A DNA stretch of 64,000 bases from positions 5,858,264 through 5,922,263 of the forward strand of contig CM059972.1 of NCBI GenBank assembly GCA_030490835.1, read 5' to 3'. Below the pieces are notes generated by a model. The model was not told where the DNA came from. It searched no databases and was given only the letters and a program-made list of their open reading frames with translations. Origin of the DNA: Annona cherimola. Lineage: Eukaryota; Streptophyta; Magnoliopsida; Magnoliales; Annonaceae. Position numbers and translations under genes: made by a program. Shown here one piece after another: positions 33,711 through 45,676 of this stretch. The first letter of the stretch is position 1. Every line of letters starts with the position of its first letter.

Positions 33711-34031
33711 GGATCCTTATCGCATGCACCCTGGGAGCATGCAGTGCTATATGCTCTCGGGCGCGTACACCCATTTTTTTAATTTTTTTTTTAAATTTTT
33801 TTTATAAAACTGTTAATATAAGTGTATTATTATCTAAAATGTCACTGATTTTTAAAAATAAAAAATAAATATCTAAAATACTCCAAAAATGGTAAAAATT
33901 TATACACATATTAAATACATATAGATTAACAATTTTGTAAAAAAAATTTTAAAAATAAAAAATAAAAAATAGATGTATGCGCCTGAGAGCATACAGCACT
34001 GCATGCTCCCGAGTACATGCGATAAGGATCC
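33711..34031. mobile_element. Foldback MULE-type MITE, diverged family A copy
   Basis: The left end GGATCCTTATCGCATGCACC and right end (other strand) GGATCCTTATCGCATGTACT are followed by the family A palindromic block (GGAGCATGCAGTGCT). The flanks are GTTGGTGAG (33702-33710) and GTCGGTGGG (34032-34040), 7 of 9 identical. The outermost 15 bp differ completely from copies at 24957 and 39197. Confidence 0.8.
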
Positions 34032-34040
34032 GTCGGTGGG

Positions 34041-35560
34041 TCCATCAGTAGTAGCAGTAGAGACCAGGGCCCTTGGGGAGGGGGTTATACTCATGTGAAG
34101 AGGGGGCATAATATTATTTGAGGAGTGTAATTATACTAAAATGAATTATTTTTAAAATATTTTTGAAATTTTGAAAGGGTTTTTCAAATGCTCAAAAATT
34201 ACCTCAACAACTCTACATAGCTTTGCCTGATCAACTGCACTGATAATATAAATTATGAGGTAGACTCAAGTTGGCATCAATGTATTCCTAACCTTATTTG
34301 TAGAAGTTGTGATTCAATCTTAGCACTAAGCCATTTTTTATATTTTAAAAATCTCAATGAACAAAAATTTTAGCAAGTGGGTGAACAGGTGAAGGCCAAA
34401 GGCCATAGCAGTTTAAATTAATTTAAAAATATTTAGAATGGAATGAAATTAGTGAAAGTATTAATCTAGGGTAAGGTCATAACCCACCAGAAAAGGAACT
34501 CAATCATTTTTTATGGGATTAGGGTTGGCTAAATTTGAAATTTGGACTATAAAATGAGTAGAATTGTGCTCCGCAAGTTACATAAGAGCAGAGCCATATA
34601 ATCCTTTTAATTTTTAAAATTTTAGTCATTAATAAAAAATTCAATTCATTCATTATATTTGACATTATTTATTTATCTAGAAGATCAAATTTCATCCTGA
34701 TTAAATATGTTTACGGGTTACATTTGTCGAAAAATATATTCATGTGTAAATTATGAAAATATTTAAATACATTTGCAAATGTATTAGAATGCAATAATAT
34801 TTATAAAATCATGTATGAATCTGCTAACCCATTTTGTGAACTGAATTGGTTAAGGATGGTTGTAACCCAATCCATCAATCTGCTACTTAGTTTCGATGTT
34901 CAACATGAAAACTAAAGTGATTAACTTTTAGAGTATGAGCAATGATTCAATATTTGCTATGAGGATCAAGGTTCATACTTACCTTTGATTTTTTAATTTT
35001 GCTTATTGTACTATCAAAAATATTTTCATGAGAGGATAAGTATTGAATCATTACCGTTCAAGTATTTTTTTTCGACATTTTGTTGATTGATTAAATTTTG
35101 CAAACAATATCGAAATTATTTTATGTATTTTTCATGTATTGTTTTTCAATATGCATTTTGTGTTCCTACTTGTAACAACCTGATGCTCCGGATTAGGCCG
35201 ACTTTTCAATGCATTTTCTCATGAACTCTTTGAGTCTCACCTTGGAACATATCCGACTCAAGTATGGATTTTGCGTCTGGTATTTGTCATGTCTGGGGAG
35301 CTTGATTTCCCACAATCGATTTTGACGGCAGCAGTCCAGTGTCCAGAAACATCTATTATTTTCGAGTGGTGAAAGGTAAGTTCTTGACTTCTTTCGCCAA
35401 CGGCAGTCGGTTCGGTTTCAATTGTAACAAAACGAATTTAAAGTTTGAATTCAGCTGTGGTTTTTGATCGACCTTTTTTTTTTTTTATATATATATTGTT
35501 ACGTTCTTGGGATCATATTTTACAGTATCTTACTTCATAAATCCTCACAATTTTTTTAGC
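34041..35560. other. Unassigned DNA with a hairpin-family fragment
   Basis: The block 34630-34830 (GAAGATCAAATTTCATCCTG, GTGTAAATTATGAAAATATT) is a fragment of the family at 59210-61300. The GC-richer block 35170-35390 is unassigned. No gene is supported. Confidence 0.4.
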
Positions 35561-35750
35561 AACATTTTTTAAAAAAAACACTAAACTCGTACTACGGGAG
35601 ATTATTACTCCCACGCCGCGAGACTAGTGATACCACACCCGCTAGCGACCCAGGATCGAACCCAAGTTGGGGCCGTGGCAATGCACGTCCCGGCTAAAGG
35701 GCAAATGAGATTGCTACAACCTACGTGTTCTCGCCAAGTTTTGTTACAGC
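35561..35750 (-). mobile_element. Possible tRNA-derived SINE
   Basis: On the minus strand, GGGTTCGATCCTGGGTC (near 35650) matches a pol III B box. An A-box-like TTTAGCCGGGACGTG lies about 40 bases upstream, and the unit ends downstream in a T8 run (near 35572) after a TTTAGTG stretch. Plant SINEs can end in short T-runs. The plus strand contains many stop-free stretches but no recognisable protein. Confidence 0.35.
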
Positions 35751-35751
35751 T

Positions 35752-35798
35752 AGGGCCTGATATACGCATGATATACGACCATGCGTATATCAGGGCCT
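35752..35798. repeat. Compact hairpin (palindrome)
   Basis: AGGGCCTGATATACGCATG (35752-35770) is followed by nine bases and then CATGCGTATATCAGGGCCT. The arms pair over 19 bases with one mismatch, 14 of them perfect next to the loop. Confidence 0.85.
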
Positions 35799-35829
35799 TT
35801 GTCGGTTGGATGATCCGTGAATGAACATT

Positions 35830-36107
35830 ATTTACTTATTTTTTAATAAAAATATAGGCCCTACGTAGAACGCAACTTATTATAAAATTTGGTAATTTGA
35901 AATTGTTTAAATATATTTTTACTTTTTAAAATAAAAATGAACATAAATAAGCAAATATTTCTTCTTTACATATAAATGAATGCTATATGAATAAATGGAA
36001 TTTTTATTATTTAAAAAAAACGGTTTTACGGGTAGATGAGGTTTCTGGTAAAACTCTAGGGGGTTAAATATTATTGAACACAAAATTACTTCATTAAAGG
36101 TATTTAG
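35830..36107. other. Unassigned AT-rich DNA
   Basis: No gene or clear repeat is recognised. Confidence 0.5.
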
Positions 36108-36362
36108 GGTATGTTTGGAAAATAATAAAAATTTTAAAATAGAAGAAAATGGTGTAATATGATAAAGATAATGATGAAGAATAAAAAAAGTTAAAATAAA
36201 TAAATTAAACGTATAAGTAACTGTATAGAAATGAGCCAAAAGTAAATTTATTGTATATAAAGATATATAAAAATAATTGAAAAATATAATAATTATAAAA
36301 AGTCAAAAATTTTAATTAAAAATTTATAAATTAAAAAATTTTCAAGTGTATCCAAGCATACC
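36108..36362 (-). repeat. Tourist-like MITE, worn
   Basis: It starts GGGTATGTTTGGAAAATAAT and ends GTATCCAAGCATACC, with the reverse-oriented family interior (TGGTGTAATATGATAAAGAT). Confidence 0.55.
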
Positions 36363-37214
36363 AGTAATTATCCCTTGCATCAAGTTGCAAGAAAAGGTGA
36401 GCTGTCCATTTGTGTCCATGTCATAAAATATTTGGATGGTCAAGTAATTTTTCGAGGATTGCCCACCCAATGATGAGTCGATTGTACGAATTGAAGGGTC
36501 TCATCGCGGCATTAAACGGTGGGAAGTAACCAACGGCGATTCATCGATGCATGGTGGTTCCTAATAATGCTTACTGCTTAGTACTGATATATAGAAATGG
36601 TACGCGGGCCCGTCCAGGTCACTTCCATTGTATCGAATGGGATCGGATTTCATATTCCAGATCCTCACGGCATGAAACGCGCCAGTCCGGGATTCATGGA
36701 AACCCATATCATAAGGCTCACATTACCCAATGATTTTTCATTCTAATGACCATATTTTTCAAATTTATTTCTACATTTCAATTTTTTTTCAATTATCCTA
36801 TTTATTCTCATTTTACTAATCATATATTTCTCAAAATATTTCCTTTTCAAGTTTCCACACCGCTTCAAAAACCTATAAATTTTTACATTACAAAACGAGC
36901 CCTCAATGTAGGGTATAACATTTAGGGTACAAGTAGTTGCACCCTAATTAGGGTTTTGTTAATTGCAGTGAGGCCCACATTGATTATATAATTAAAATCT
37001 TAATAGCCATATAATTTAACATTGTTTTATCATTATATCAAAAATTACTTCAATAGAATACTTAAACATGGCACATTTGCATAAAAATATAAATTAATGT
37101 GTAAATTAAGAAGGCTGCTAAAATCTATTCACTAATGTATTAAAATTGATAATATTTTTTGTAATTATTTATCTATGTGGGCGTGATCTTAGTACAGATG
37201 TGATGTATTCAGTA
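36363..37214. repeat. Unassigned DNA and repeat fragments
   Basis: 36735-36905 carries second-family MITE motifs (TTCAAGTTTCCACACC, AAACGAGCCCTC). 36940-37200 carries hairpin-family motifs (GTGAGGCCCACATTG, GTGTAAATTAAGAAGGCTGC). The stretch 36460-36720 is GC-richer, with no recognised gene. Confidence 0.4.
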
Positions 37215-37475
37215 ATATATAAAATTTTTCAATCTAACATTTTTTACTCTCCACAATTATCTTATTTTTTAATAATTTTTCACATATTCCTCTATAATTA
37301 TACTATTTTTGATCATTTCTACAAAACTACCTATACAACTAATATGTCTATTTTAACTTTATTCTCTTTACTCTTAATCATAATCCCTATTATATAACAT
37401 ATTTTCTTCTATTTTATAAATTTTTATGTCAAATTTTTTTAAAATTTTTTTATCACTTCCTAAACAGATCTGTAA
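37215..37475 (+). repeat. Tourist-like MITE, left end missing
   Basis: It has the forward interior (TTTTTACTCTCCACAATTAT, TTTATTCTCTTTACTCTTAA) and the end TATCACTTCCTAAACAG. The GTGTTTG start is not visible. Confidence 0.5.
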
Positions 37476-38012
37476 TTTAAAACAAATATTTAAATTAAAT
37501 TATTTTACTAATTAATTTTATATCATTTTTAGATTGAACCCATAAAGATATTTAATTTGGATGAAATCTGGTTAATTACAAAAATGGACACTTTTAGATA
37601 CAATAGATGGGCTAGCTTTTGTCTTTTGGGTCTATTTCAAATGAGGAGATATGAAAACAAGGAATGGGAAATGAAAATTTTAATACCCAATTATCATATT
37701 TTTTCATTTTTATCTTTGTATTTCAATCTTTTTCTCGTATCTTTTATATAAATATCTTATCTATTTTTCTTTATTCTTACTTTACTCTCGATCTATTCAT
37801 TTCATTGCCATTTTCATTCTCGTTATCCTAAACATACCTTCAACATGTGGCCCATTTGTAGCATTTTAAAGTAGTTGTCATGTTAGATTGAGTGAGTGCA
37901 TAATATGAACAAGCTCTTATTGCAAAGTATATGTTTAAGCCTATTTAAGATGGTGCAATGGGATGAAGACTAGTTGAGGAAATATTAATGTGTATTGGAA
38001 TTTGAGAAATTA

Positions 38013-38711
38013 CAAGTTTGTTTGGCTATTATCAAAACTTTTCAAATAAAAATCTTTCAATATAAAACTTTTCCCTCTCGACAAAAACACTATTTTTAAT
38101 TATTTTTTCATATCTTACTATAAAATTACTATATTTTTTAATTATTTTTATGCAATTACTTATACAACTAGTTTATCAATTTTAACTTAATTTATTTTAC
38201 TCTTCATTGTTACTTTATTATATTCCGAGGAATGATCTTGTTAGCCAAGGCTAAGTAAATGCATAACTTAGCTCACCTCAAAAATTATATTTAAAATAAT
38301 TTTTTTTTACTTTTTTCTTCAAATACTTATTTATCTAAGTGTATTTAATATATAAATCAAGTTTTACCATTTTTCGATATGTGTATATATATTTTTTAGA
38401 TTTTTAAAAATAAGGATATTTTAAATACATATACACACATAGATGTTTAAAAATCTAAAAAAAATAGATAAACATGTTCAAAAATGGTAAAACTTGGTCT
38501 ATATATTAAATACACTTAGATAAACAAGTGCACGAAGAAAAAAGTAAAAAAAATTATTGTAAATAAGTTTTTTAAGGTGGGCTAAGTGAGACATTTACTT
38601 AGCCCGGGCTAACAGAATCACTCCTCTTATATCCCATCATTTTTTTAGTTACAAAACTTTAACATTAAAAATTTTTATTCTAAAAGTTTTATCACTTTCT
38701 AAACACACCCG
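38013..38711 (+). repeat. Tourist-like MITE split by a foldback MITE
   Basis: The left part (38013-38226: AAGTTTGTTTGGCTATT through CTTCATTGTTACTTTATTA) and right part (38627-38711: TTATATCCCATCATTTTTTT through TTTCTAAACACACCC) together make one family copy. They are separated exactly by the 38227-38626 element, so the Tourist-like copy is the older insertion. Confidence 0.75.
38227..38626. mobile_element. Foldback MULE-type MITE, family B
   Basis: The left end GAGGAATGATCTTGTTAGCC and right end (other strand) GAGGAGTGATTCTGTTAGCC pair, and continue into GGCTAAG. The flanks TTATATTCC (38218-38226) and TTATATCCC (38627-38635) are 8 of 9 identical. The flanks lie within the split Tourist-like copy, which independently confirms the boundaries. 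Confidence 0.88.
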
Positions 38712-39187
38712 ATATTGAGAATTAAAAATAAAAAAATAACAATAGAAATAAGAAAAGTTGAATGTCATGAAGAAAAGCTTTTTTTAAAAAAAAAAAATGA
38801 AAAATTTCTATACCATCCACTTCTATCCATCCACATCCCATACTCGATTCCTAATTCGTAACACGCACATAACAAATTTTTTTTTTTGACTTTTTTCCCA
38901 TCTCATTGTTTTTTTTTTTGCATAACAATTTGGAGTATGGATATATTTGAGGCGGTGGAATATAATGTCAATAGAAGATATGATGTTAACTGCGTAAGTA
39001 AATCAATCATATTAAATGATTCATGGGATTATTGAAATCAATTGAAATTTGATATTGTTCTCATCTATGTTAAAGAAAAAAGAAGTCTCCATATGTTCCC
39101 AGTGCAAATACATATACATAATGGTATTCATGTAGGTGTAATCAACCAAAGTTTTAAATTAACTTTAGCCGTCAGAATGAACTGGCT
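38712..39187. other. Unassigned AT-rich DNA
   Basis: No gene or bounded repeat is recognised. Confidence 0.5.
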
Positions 39188-39196
39188 GAAAACCAA

Positions 39197-39607
39197 GGAG
39201 TCCGATTCAGTGCTCCCGGGAGCGTGCAGTGCTGCATGCTCCCGGGCGCATACATATATTTTTTTTTATTTTTTTTTTGAAAATATTTTCATAAAAATGT
39301 TAGCCAAAGTGTATTTAACACATATATCAATTTTTACCATTTTTGGAGATTTTTAGATATTTATTTTTGATTTTTGAAAATCAGTGGCATTTTAGTAATT
39401 TAAAATTACGTAAAATGCCACTGATTTTTAAAAATAAAAAATAAATACCTAAAATACTCCAAAAATGGTAAAAATTTACACACAGATTAAATACACTTGG
39501 ACTAACATGTTTGTGAAAATATTTTCAAAAAAAAGTAAAAAAAAATATATGTATGCGCCCGGGAGCATGCAGCACTGCACGCTCCCGGGAGCACTGAATC
39601 GGGGTCC
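39197..39607. mobile_element. Foldback MULE-type MITE, copy 2 of family A
   Basis: It is nearly identical to 24957-25366. The left end is GGAGTCCGATTCAGTGCTCC and the right end (other strand) GGACCCCGATTCAGTGCTCC. The flanks GAAAACCAA (39188-39196 and 39608-39616) are a perfect 9-bp duplication. High identity between the two copies suggests recent movement. Confidence 0.9.
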
Positions 39608-39616
39608 GAAAACCAA

Positions 39617-42600
39617 TGTATATGGTAGCTGACTTGTATATAACGACCACTCAAATAAAAGGGACTTCATAACCCAGCGTCCTCCGCTGGTAACATCATT
39701 AATTTTTTGAAATGTTACATCTGTAAATGTTAAATCTATGTATTCTTTTTGTTAACAACTATCTTTCCTGTTTGAATGCCCAAGCGTTGGACGTGGTGCG
39801 TATAGAATAGTATGAGTGTGAGATTCATGGTTAAATTTTTTTTTTTTTTTTAAATGAAATTCATGGTTAAAATCTTGAGTAGCTGGTTATTCCATCCTTA
39901 CTCCTTAGAGTATGCTATGGGCGGAAAAAAAAGAGAAAAAAAAGAAGAAAAAAACTCGTCTAGTCAGTGTATCATTCTTGGATTTCTATTTGCGAAATTC
40001 GAAAACTGCCCACCGAAACGCATGTTAATCTATTAGATCATTTACGTAACTTATAATCTAGCATTACCATGAAATGCTGCAATATCTTATGGAGGCATGT
40101 GCTGGACCTGCTGGGGCAGCTAGTACAAACATCGCTGGAAAGCTGTCCCTTGCCGGCCTTATGCGGCCTATTACCAAAATGGACCTCTCGTGTGCGTTAG
40201 GTTCATCTTATTATTGGATTCCACTTCGAGCAAATTGCCAAATTGGTTGACAAACCAATTATTTTATATTGTAATTTTTTTTTCTGAATTTTTTTCATTT
40301 TCATGTGAACAAAAATGTGTTTAGTTCATATAAAAATTTTAACATTTTTGATTCTTCTATATTTTTTTACAAAAATTTTTAAAATAAAAACTTCACTCAC
40401 CTCACACTTCCCCGTTTATGAGAAATGGTAAAGTTTTTATTTTTAAAATTTCATGAAAAATATATAAGAATTCCAAAATGATAAATGCTGGTATTTTAAC
40501 TAAGTGCACTTGGACTAAGATAAAAGTAAAAATGACCAAAAAAATATTAGAAATATAGAATATATGACCCATTATATAGCATCGTGATCTTTTTTTTTTT
40601 AAACAAAAAAAAATCAGTTCAAAGTGTAAGCAGACGATGACATGAAATTTACTTCATCTATTACATTTGAAATCATTTATTTAGTTAGAAAATTAAATTT
40701 CATCTTAATCAAATATATGCAAAGCCTTATTTGGAAAAGGAAATTATCTGCACTGAATCATTATCCTTTGACAAATGTATAAAGTCAACGTAATAAATTT
40801 ATTTAATTATATATAATTTCAAATACGCTAATTCAACATCTATGAAATATCTTTCTTTTATGATAAATAACTCTATAAATTATTGTAATATTTTAATACA
40901 TTTGTGACAGATTGAGCGTCTTTGTATTTTACACACAATTGTATATTTTAAGCACTTAAGGTCATTCAATACTTTTTTTAGATAGTTACATTTATCTCAA
41001 TAATCAGGCTCTAAGACATTTTTACAATTTTTTCTTTAACATTTCTATAATTTTCTATTTTCTTCAAGAGGGAGACAACAATATACTCTCATCAATTAAC
41101 TTGGAGGATGCTTTCATTAATATAAGGAGATAATACCCCCACAACTGTTCAAACGCTGGTCAGCGCTGTAGCTGCCAACAGCGTTACTAACGTGCCAAAC
41201 GCAAGCCAGCAGGTCATTTGATACATGGATTGGAATGATTTTTTTTGTATTTTGATAAAATAATTAATTTTAAAAACGTGAATGGTAAGATTTTAATTTC
41301 GTCGTCAAATTAAGACCCGGCTAAGAGGTTCCTATAAGAACCTCGATCCATTGGAAGTGGGACCGTTAAGTATCAACGTTATTTATATGTTTTTTTTCTT
41401 TTCCATAAAAACCGAAAAAAACTGAGCTAATGTTGCCATGATTAAAATGATTTCAAACCAGCACTATACTATATCTCATCTAAATAACTAAAATTATATA
41501 TTTTGCCTCCATGTTGTTTACATTGAACTCATCTTCTTTTGACGAATTTTTTTGTCAAAAATCTGAATAGTGAAAATTGTAATAATGAAGATAGAATTGA
41601 GTATAATATAAAAGTATGCTTAATTGCCTACCTCTAAGAATAAACATTGGCATAATGGCATCATGGTAAGGACGAGTGTCTCTCACACATCGTTTCGAAT
41701 TCTGCATTTGGCAAGTATGATTAGATGAGATTTTATAGAACAATTCCCTTGTAATGGAGGTTTTATAATTTTCTCTTATTGTGGATGTTTTATAATTCGT
41801 CCTGTGATGAGGATTTAGGAAAAATTTTCTCTACATGGTTGTGAGGATTTGAATATGCTTCGTTGTAATATCAAGATGTTATGATGTACAAAAAATATAA
41901 AAAAAACAATAAACGTTGAATTTTGATGTTTGTGTGTGTGTAAGCTTGAAAGGTTTGCATAGATACTGGACAAAATCCGATCCTGAAGCAACATCTACTG
42001 ATTTTGAGTTTTTGATTTATTTTAAGAGGAATTTGGACCACTCTTGAAAATGATGCCTTTTGGTCCTCCTCCGTCCCGAGACAGCGAAGCAGTTGACGTT
42101 GCCTGCGTGCTTCTGTGGACAAGAGCCATGGAAACGTGAGGAAATGCTGGGTGGCTACTGCTTTGGACCACCCACCTGCTTCAATGATCTGTTTGCACCC
42201 CCGTCTACGCTCGTTATTCCATTGCACGGTATGGGCGAAAAGGTCATTTCAGGTGCTTAGAATTTCGCAGCGCCTAGACCAGCCCATGGAAATTTGGAAC
42301 TGTGCTGCCCCAGCCAAGGACACCATCCTCAAACCCACAAACCTCCCAAGGCTGTTCATCTCGAAACATTTCTAACGATCGTGACCGTTGCATACATTTA
42401 TCTCGGTGTTTACGGGCGGAAACTGGAATTTAGGCCGTTCGCGAGAAGGGCGTTGAGATGAACGGACACAATTGGTGCGATTGTTGTTGCCATTGGCGCT
42501 TTGGAAGATGAGTCAGCATTCTGCGTACGTGACCTGAACATCATCTTAAATGCGATTTCCTTTTACTTTGATTTCCCAAGAAAACTCGTGGGGCATCGGG

Positions 42601-43035
42601 AACGGGGCCCGCCTCAAGGGGACCTGCTAATCTCCTAATCGTAGGCTCGTAGCTCGCGTGAGCGTCTTGTGCCTGTCTCATATCGAGATCATTTTCGGTT
42701 AAAAAAAAAATCGAGATCATTTTGCGATCATCCGATCCGTCCATCTTGTGGGCCCACATTGTAGACTATTTTCTGTGGAAATTAGTTCTAATTATTTTCA
42801 TATCATAATGCATTGGACTTCATATCTTCGTTACTTTTTCCTGCAGAGAGACGTTCTGCTGACGTTTCGTACTGTCTCATGGATTAACTCCCTGTTGTTA
42901 CATTTGTATACTTCTGAAGTCCAAAAGCATTTCATCGAAAAAAAGAAAAAGTTCAAACGCATTTATTGGAATAATGATTAAAAGTTAAAAAAAATTCTGT
43001 TTGAAAATCCTTTACCAACTATGCATGATGCACAG
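39617..43035. other. Unassigned DNA, mostly single-copy looking
   Basis: No gene is supported. A hairpin-family fragment (TTTCATCTTAATCAAATATA, TTGTAATATTTTAATACATT) lies at 40640-40930. The GC-richer part at 42050-42700 has several overlapping open frames without known domains. Confidence 0.45.
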
Positions 43036-43616
43036 AAAGGGGGACAACTCAAGTTTATAAAACTCAAGTCGCCTCAACCTCAATCTTACTTGTCGAATTT
43101 AAATTTTAACTCTACTTTATTTCTAAATTCTAAATACTAACTTCATTTTTGTAAACAGAGTCTTGTTGAAATTCAAGTTGGTTTCAAGCCCACAAAATTT
43201 TGTTTGAGTTAAAAGTGAGGTAAAAAAAAATTTTGATCCAAAAGTGAGTTTAAAATTTTATATGAATATGAATAATTGCCTCATTTTATCAGTGAAAATA
43301 ATAATATTTATATATTTCTAGGAAAGATTTTAACTTTTCAAAATAAAAATCAACATGACAAATATATATTCTAATATAAACATAAATAATATAGAATATA
43401 TCAATATGAAAAATATTATTTATGTATTATGTATATAATATATTTTATAATAAATATAACTAGAGAAAATGAGGCTTAGGTTCAAGTTTGTATGAGCTAA
43501 ATTCGATTTACAAGTAGGATTCCCCGAATTTCCGATTTCGAAAAGCAAAAGCCGAACACTCATTTGTATTTGGCCGGCTGAGTAAAGGCTCAACCGGACC
43601 CAAAGTTGCACCCCTG
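43036..43616. mobile_element. Worn hAT-like element
   Basis: The right end on the other strand begins CAGGGGTGCAACTTTGGGTC. The left end AAAGGGGGACAACTCAAGTT is its decayed partner. The flanks ATGCACAG (43028-43035) and TAGCACAG (43617-43624) share 6 of 8 bases. Confidence 0.5.
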
Positions 43617-43624
43617 TAGCACAG

Positions 43625-45559
43625 GTATGTTGTTGTCTAACGAGGATTTAGAACTGCGTGGGATCAGATGTCTTGCACCCACATCTCTTTTTAGGAAGTT
43701 GGTCTTATGTTAGAAGTGGGCCAAAATCTGCACACTCTCCAGCGGTTCAGTCTCAAAAGCAGTGAACAATGGCCCCCTACAAATCTTTGAAATATTTTGA
43801 CCAGTGCCGTCAATGCAGCCTCTCCCAGAATCTAATCCATGGACCATCTCCCATTTGAATTTTTCTTCACATTGTCCGTCTTTAGTCCTAAAAATAAACC
43901 AACATCGGCATACCTTTAACGCCAATTTGTGACATGCCAGTCCATCCATGGCCCGAACAAACCGATCAACGGATCAGATCATCAAAAAACCGCAAATATT
44001 ATCAATCTCAAAAGTTTTTGAAGTGGATAGGAAATATATAGAAATCCGAAGAAAACAAGGAAAAAGAGGCCAGGTACGGTGTTTCCTAAGCCTCCCAAAA
44101 AGAGGCAGAAAGCACTTCGATATATTCCATTTCCTCTCGCTAGCGTCCAAACCTCCCTTGTTTTGTTGACTGCTTCTTCCAAGCTCAGACACGCTCACGC
44201 TTCATTCCACTTTTGTAAACTCCAATACTATGTTTCGCAGGAGTTTGGAAGCTGATTGGGAGAGAAAACTACATCATGTTCTAGACCTCGAATGTTCTTC
44301 AGGCAGGTCCTCAATTTTATTTGTTTTTTTCTTTTATCTGTTTTTTTGGAACCTGTGTCGTCCTCCTATCTCGAGAAGAAGCGTCGTTGGGGTTCATGTT
44401 TTCTCCTGCTTTTATATGCATGGATTGCATGGTTCTGTAGTTAACGAAATGTAATTGCACTTTTTCGACCTTGGTCTCGTTTTCTTTAGGTAAATATAAC
44501 ATGGGTCTTCTCGGAATTATGTCTTTGATTGTTGGATGCTATTAGTTTTGGAATTTGTTTTTCTTTTATTGATACGTTGGTTTGTTTTATTCGTTCTGGT
44601 TTTTTGCTTTAGATGTTTTTGATGGTTTCGGCAATGCATTCTTTTTGCTTCTCGCTGTGTTATGATCTTAACGTCTTCTTTTTTCAATGCATCTGTGGTG
44701 GACGACGTTGGATTTTCTTTCCAAAAATGGGTCACCAACCTCTCTATATTGGAAAATTGCATGATTGCATGTTCCTGGGCTCGACTCTTTTATAGCGCGA
44801 GGCCTTAGAAGTTAGAATAGTTAAGGCAAGTATAGGTTGCAGTTATCCTTCGTTTTCAATCTGGTTTTGACAATTTGACTTGTTGCTGTCTATTTTCCAA
44901 GCGACTTGTTTCGTTTTTGGCTGTTATATGGATGGATTTTATGTTACATCGGAAAATAGAGCATCTGCACTTTTCTGCCTTTCTGGCAACTCAAGTTCAG
45001 TTACCTGAGCAGAGTGAGAATTACGATGTTTTCTGCTGATTTTGATTGACAGTCCACTTCCATGCAGTTTCTTGGCTTGCAATTTTTATCAAATGGAAAA
45101 GCCTTCGATGATGATTGAAAGGAATGTAATTCCTAAACCCAAATGAAAATACGATGGTTACGGTGCCTTTTATCTTTGAGTTGCTTGTTGATCGGTTTTC
45201 CTCGTTTTAATTCGTTTTGTAGTTTGGACGCATTTAATGGTTAGCTGAGGACGAAGGATCTAATATTCAAACGTTGTCGCTTTCTTCTTTTGTTTTTCCT
45301 TTCTCTTAGACCATTCGACGCCTTTTCCTTGTCTATCAAAAAATTCCTGACTTCTTGTTGCATAAGGATGCTTGAGTTATTGGGCAGCTTTACATAATTC
45401 ACGGATTTTAATAATTTGAAATATTTGATGATTGATGTTACTGGACTCTACTGGTGAAAATTTCTTTCTTTAATCCCTTCGATTTTATTACTTTTATGGT
45501 TCTATCTCGTTTTTATTCACTGGATTTTGCTCTTCTCCTTTGTCGACTGTTGATTTCAG
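43625..45559. other. Upstream region and leader intron of the phosphatase gene
   Basis: This probably holds the promoter and a first non-coding exon. T-rich, intron-like sequence follows a possible donor near 44305 (GGCAG|GTCCTC). I cannot fix the transcription start. No other gene is recognised. Confidence 0.35.
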
Positions 45560-45676
45560 GTTTGCAATCTTGAGGCATTGAAAAGACAAAAAGATGTCGA
45601 TCTGACTCCTTGCGTTGGGACTCTGCTGTTTTGAGCTTCTCGGTTTCTTGTGCGGGGAGAGAATGTCAGGAGAAAA
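45560..45676 (+). other. Leader exon part with upstream short frames
   Basis: An acceptor (GTTGATTTCAG|) at 45559 begins an exon that runs to the donor ATGAAG|GTATCA at 45682. Before the proposed start there are two short upstream frames: ATGTCGATCTGA (about 45594) and ATGTCAGGAGAAAAATGA (45663-45680). The second overlaps the main ATG and could lower translation; that effect is inference. Confidence 0.5.

Noticed and set aside
42060..42760. Overlapping open frames in a GC-richer stretch
   Set aside because: Three or more frames are open on both strands without recognisable domains or consistent splice sites.
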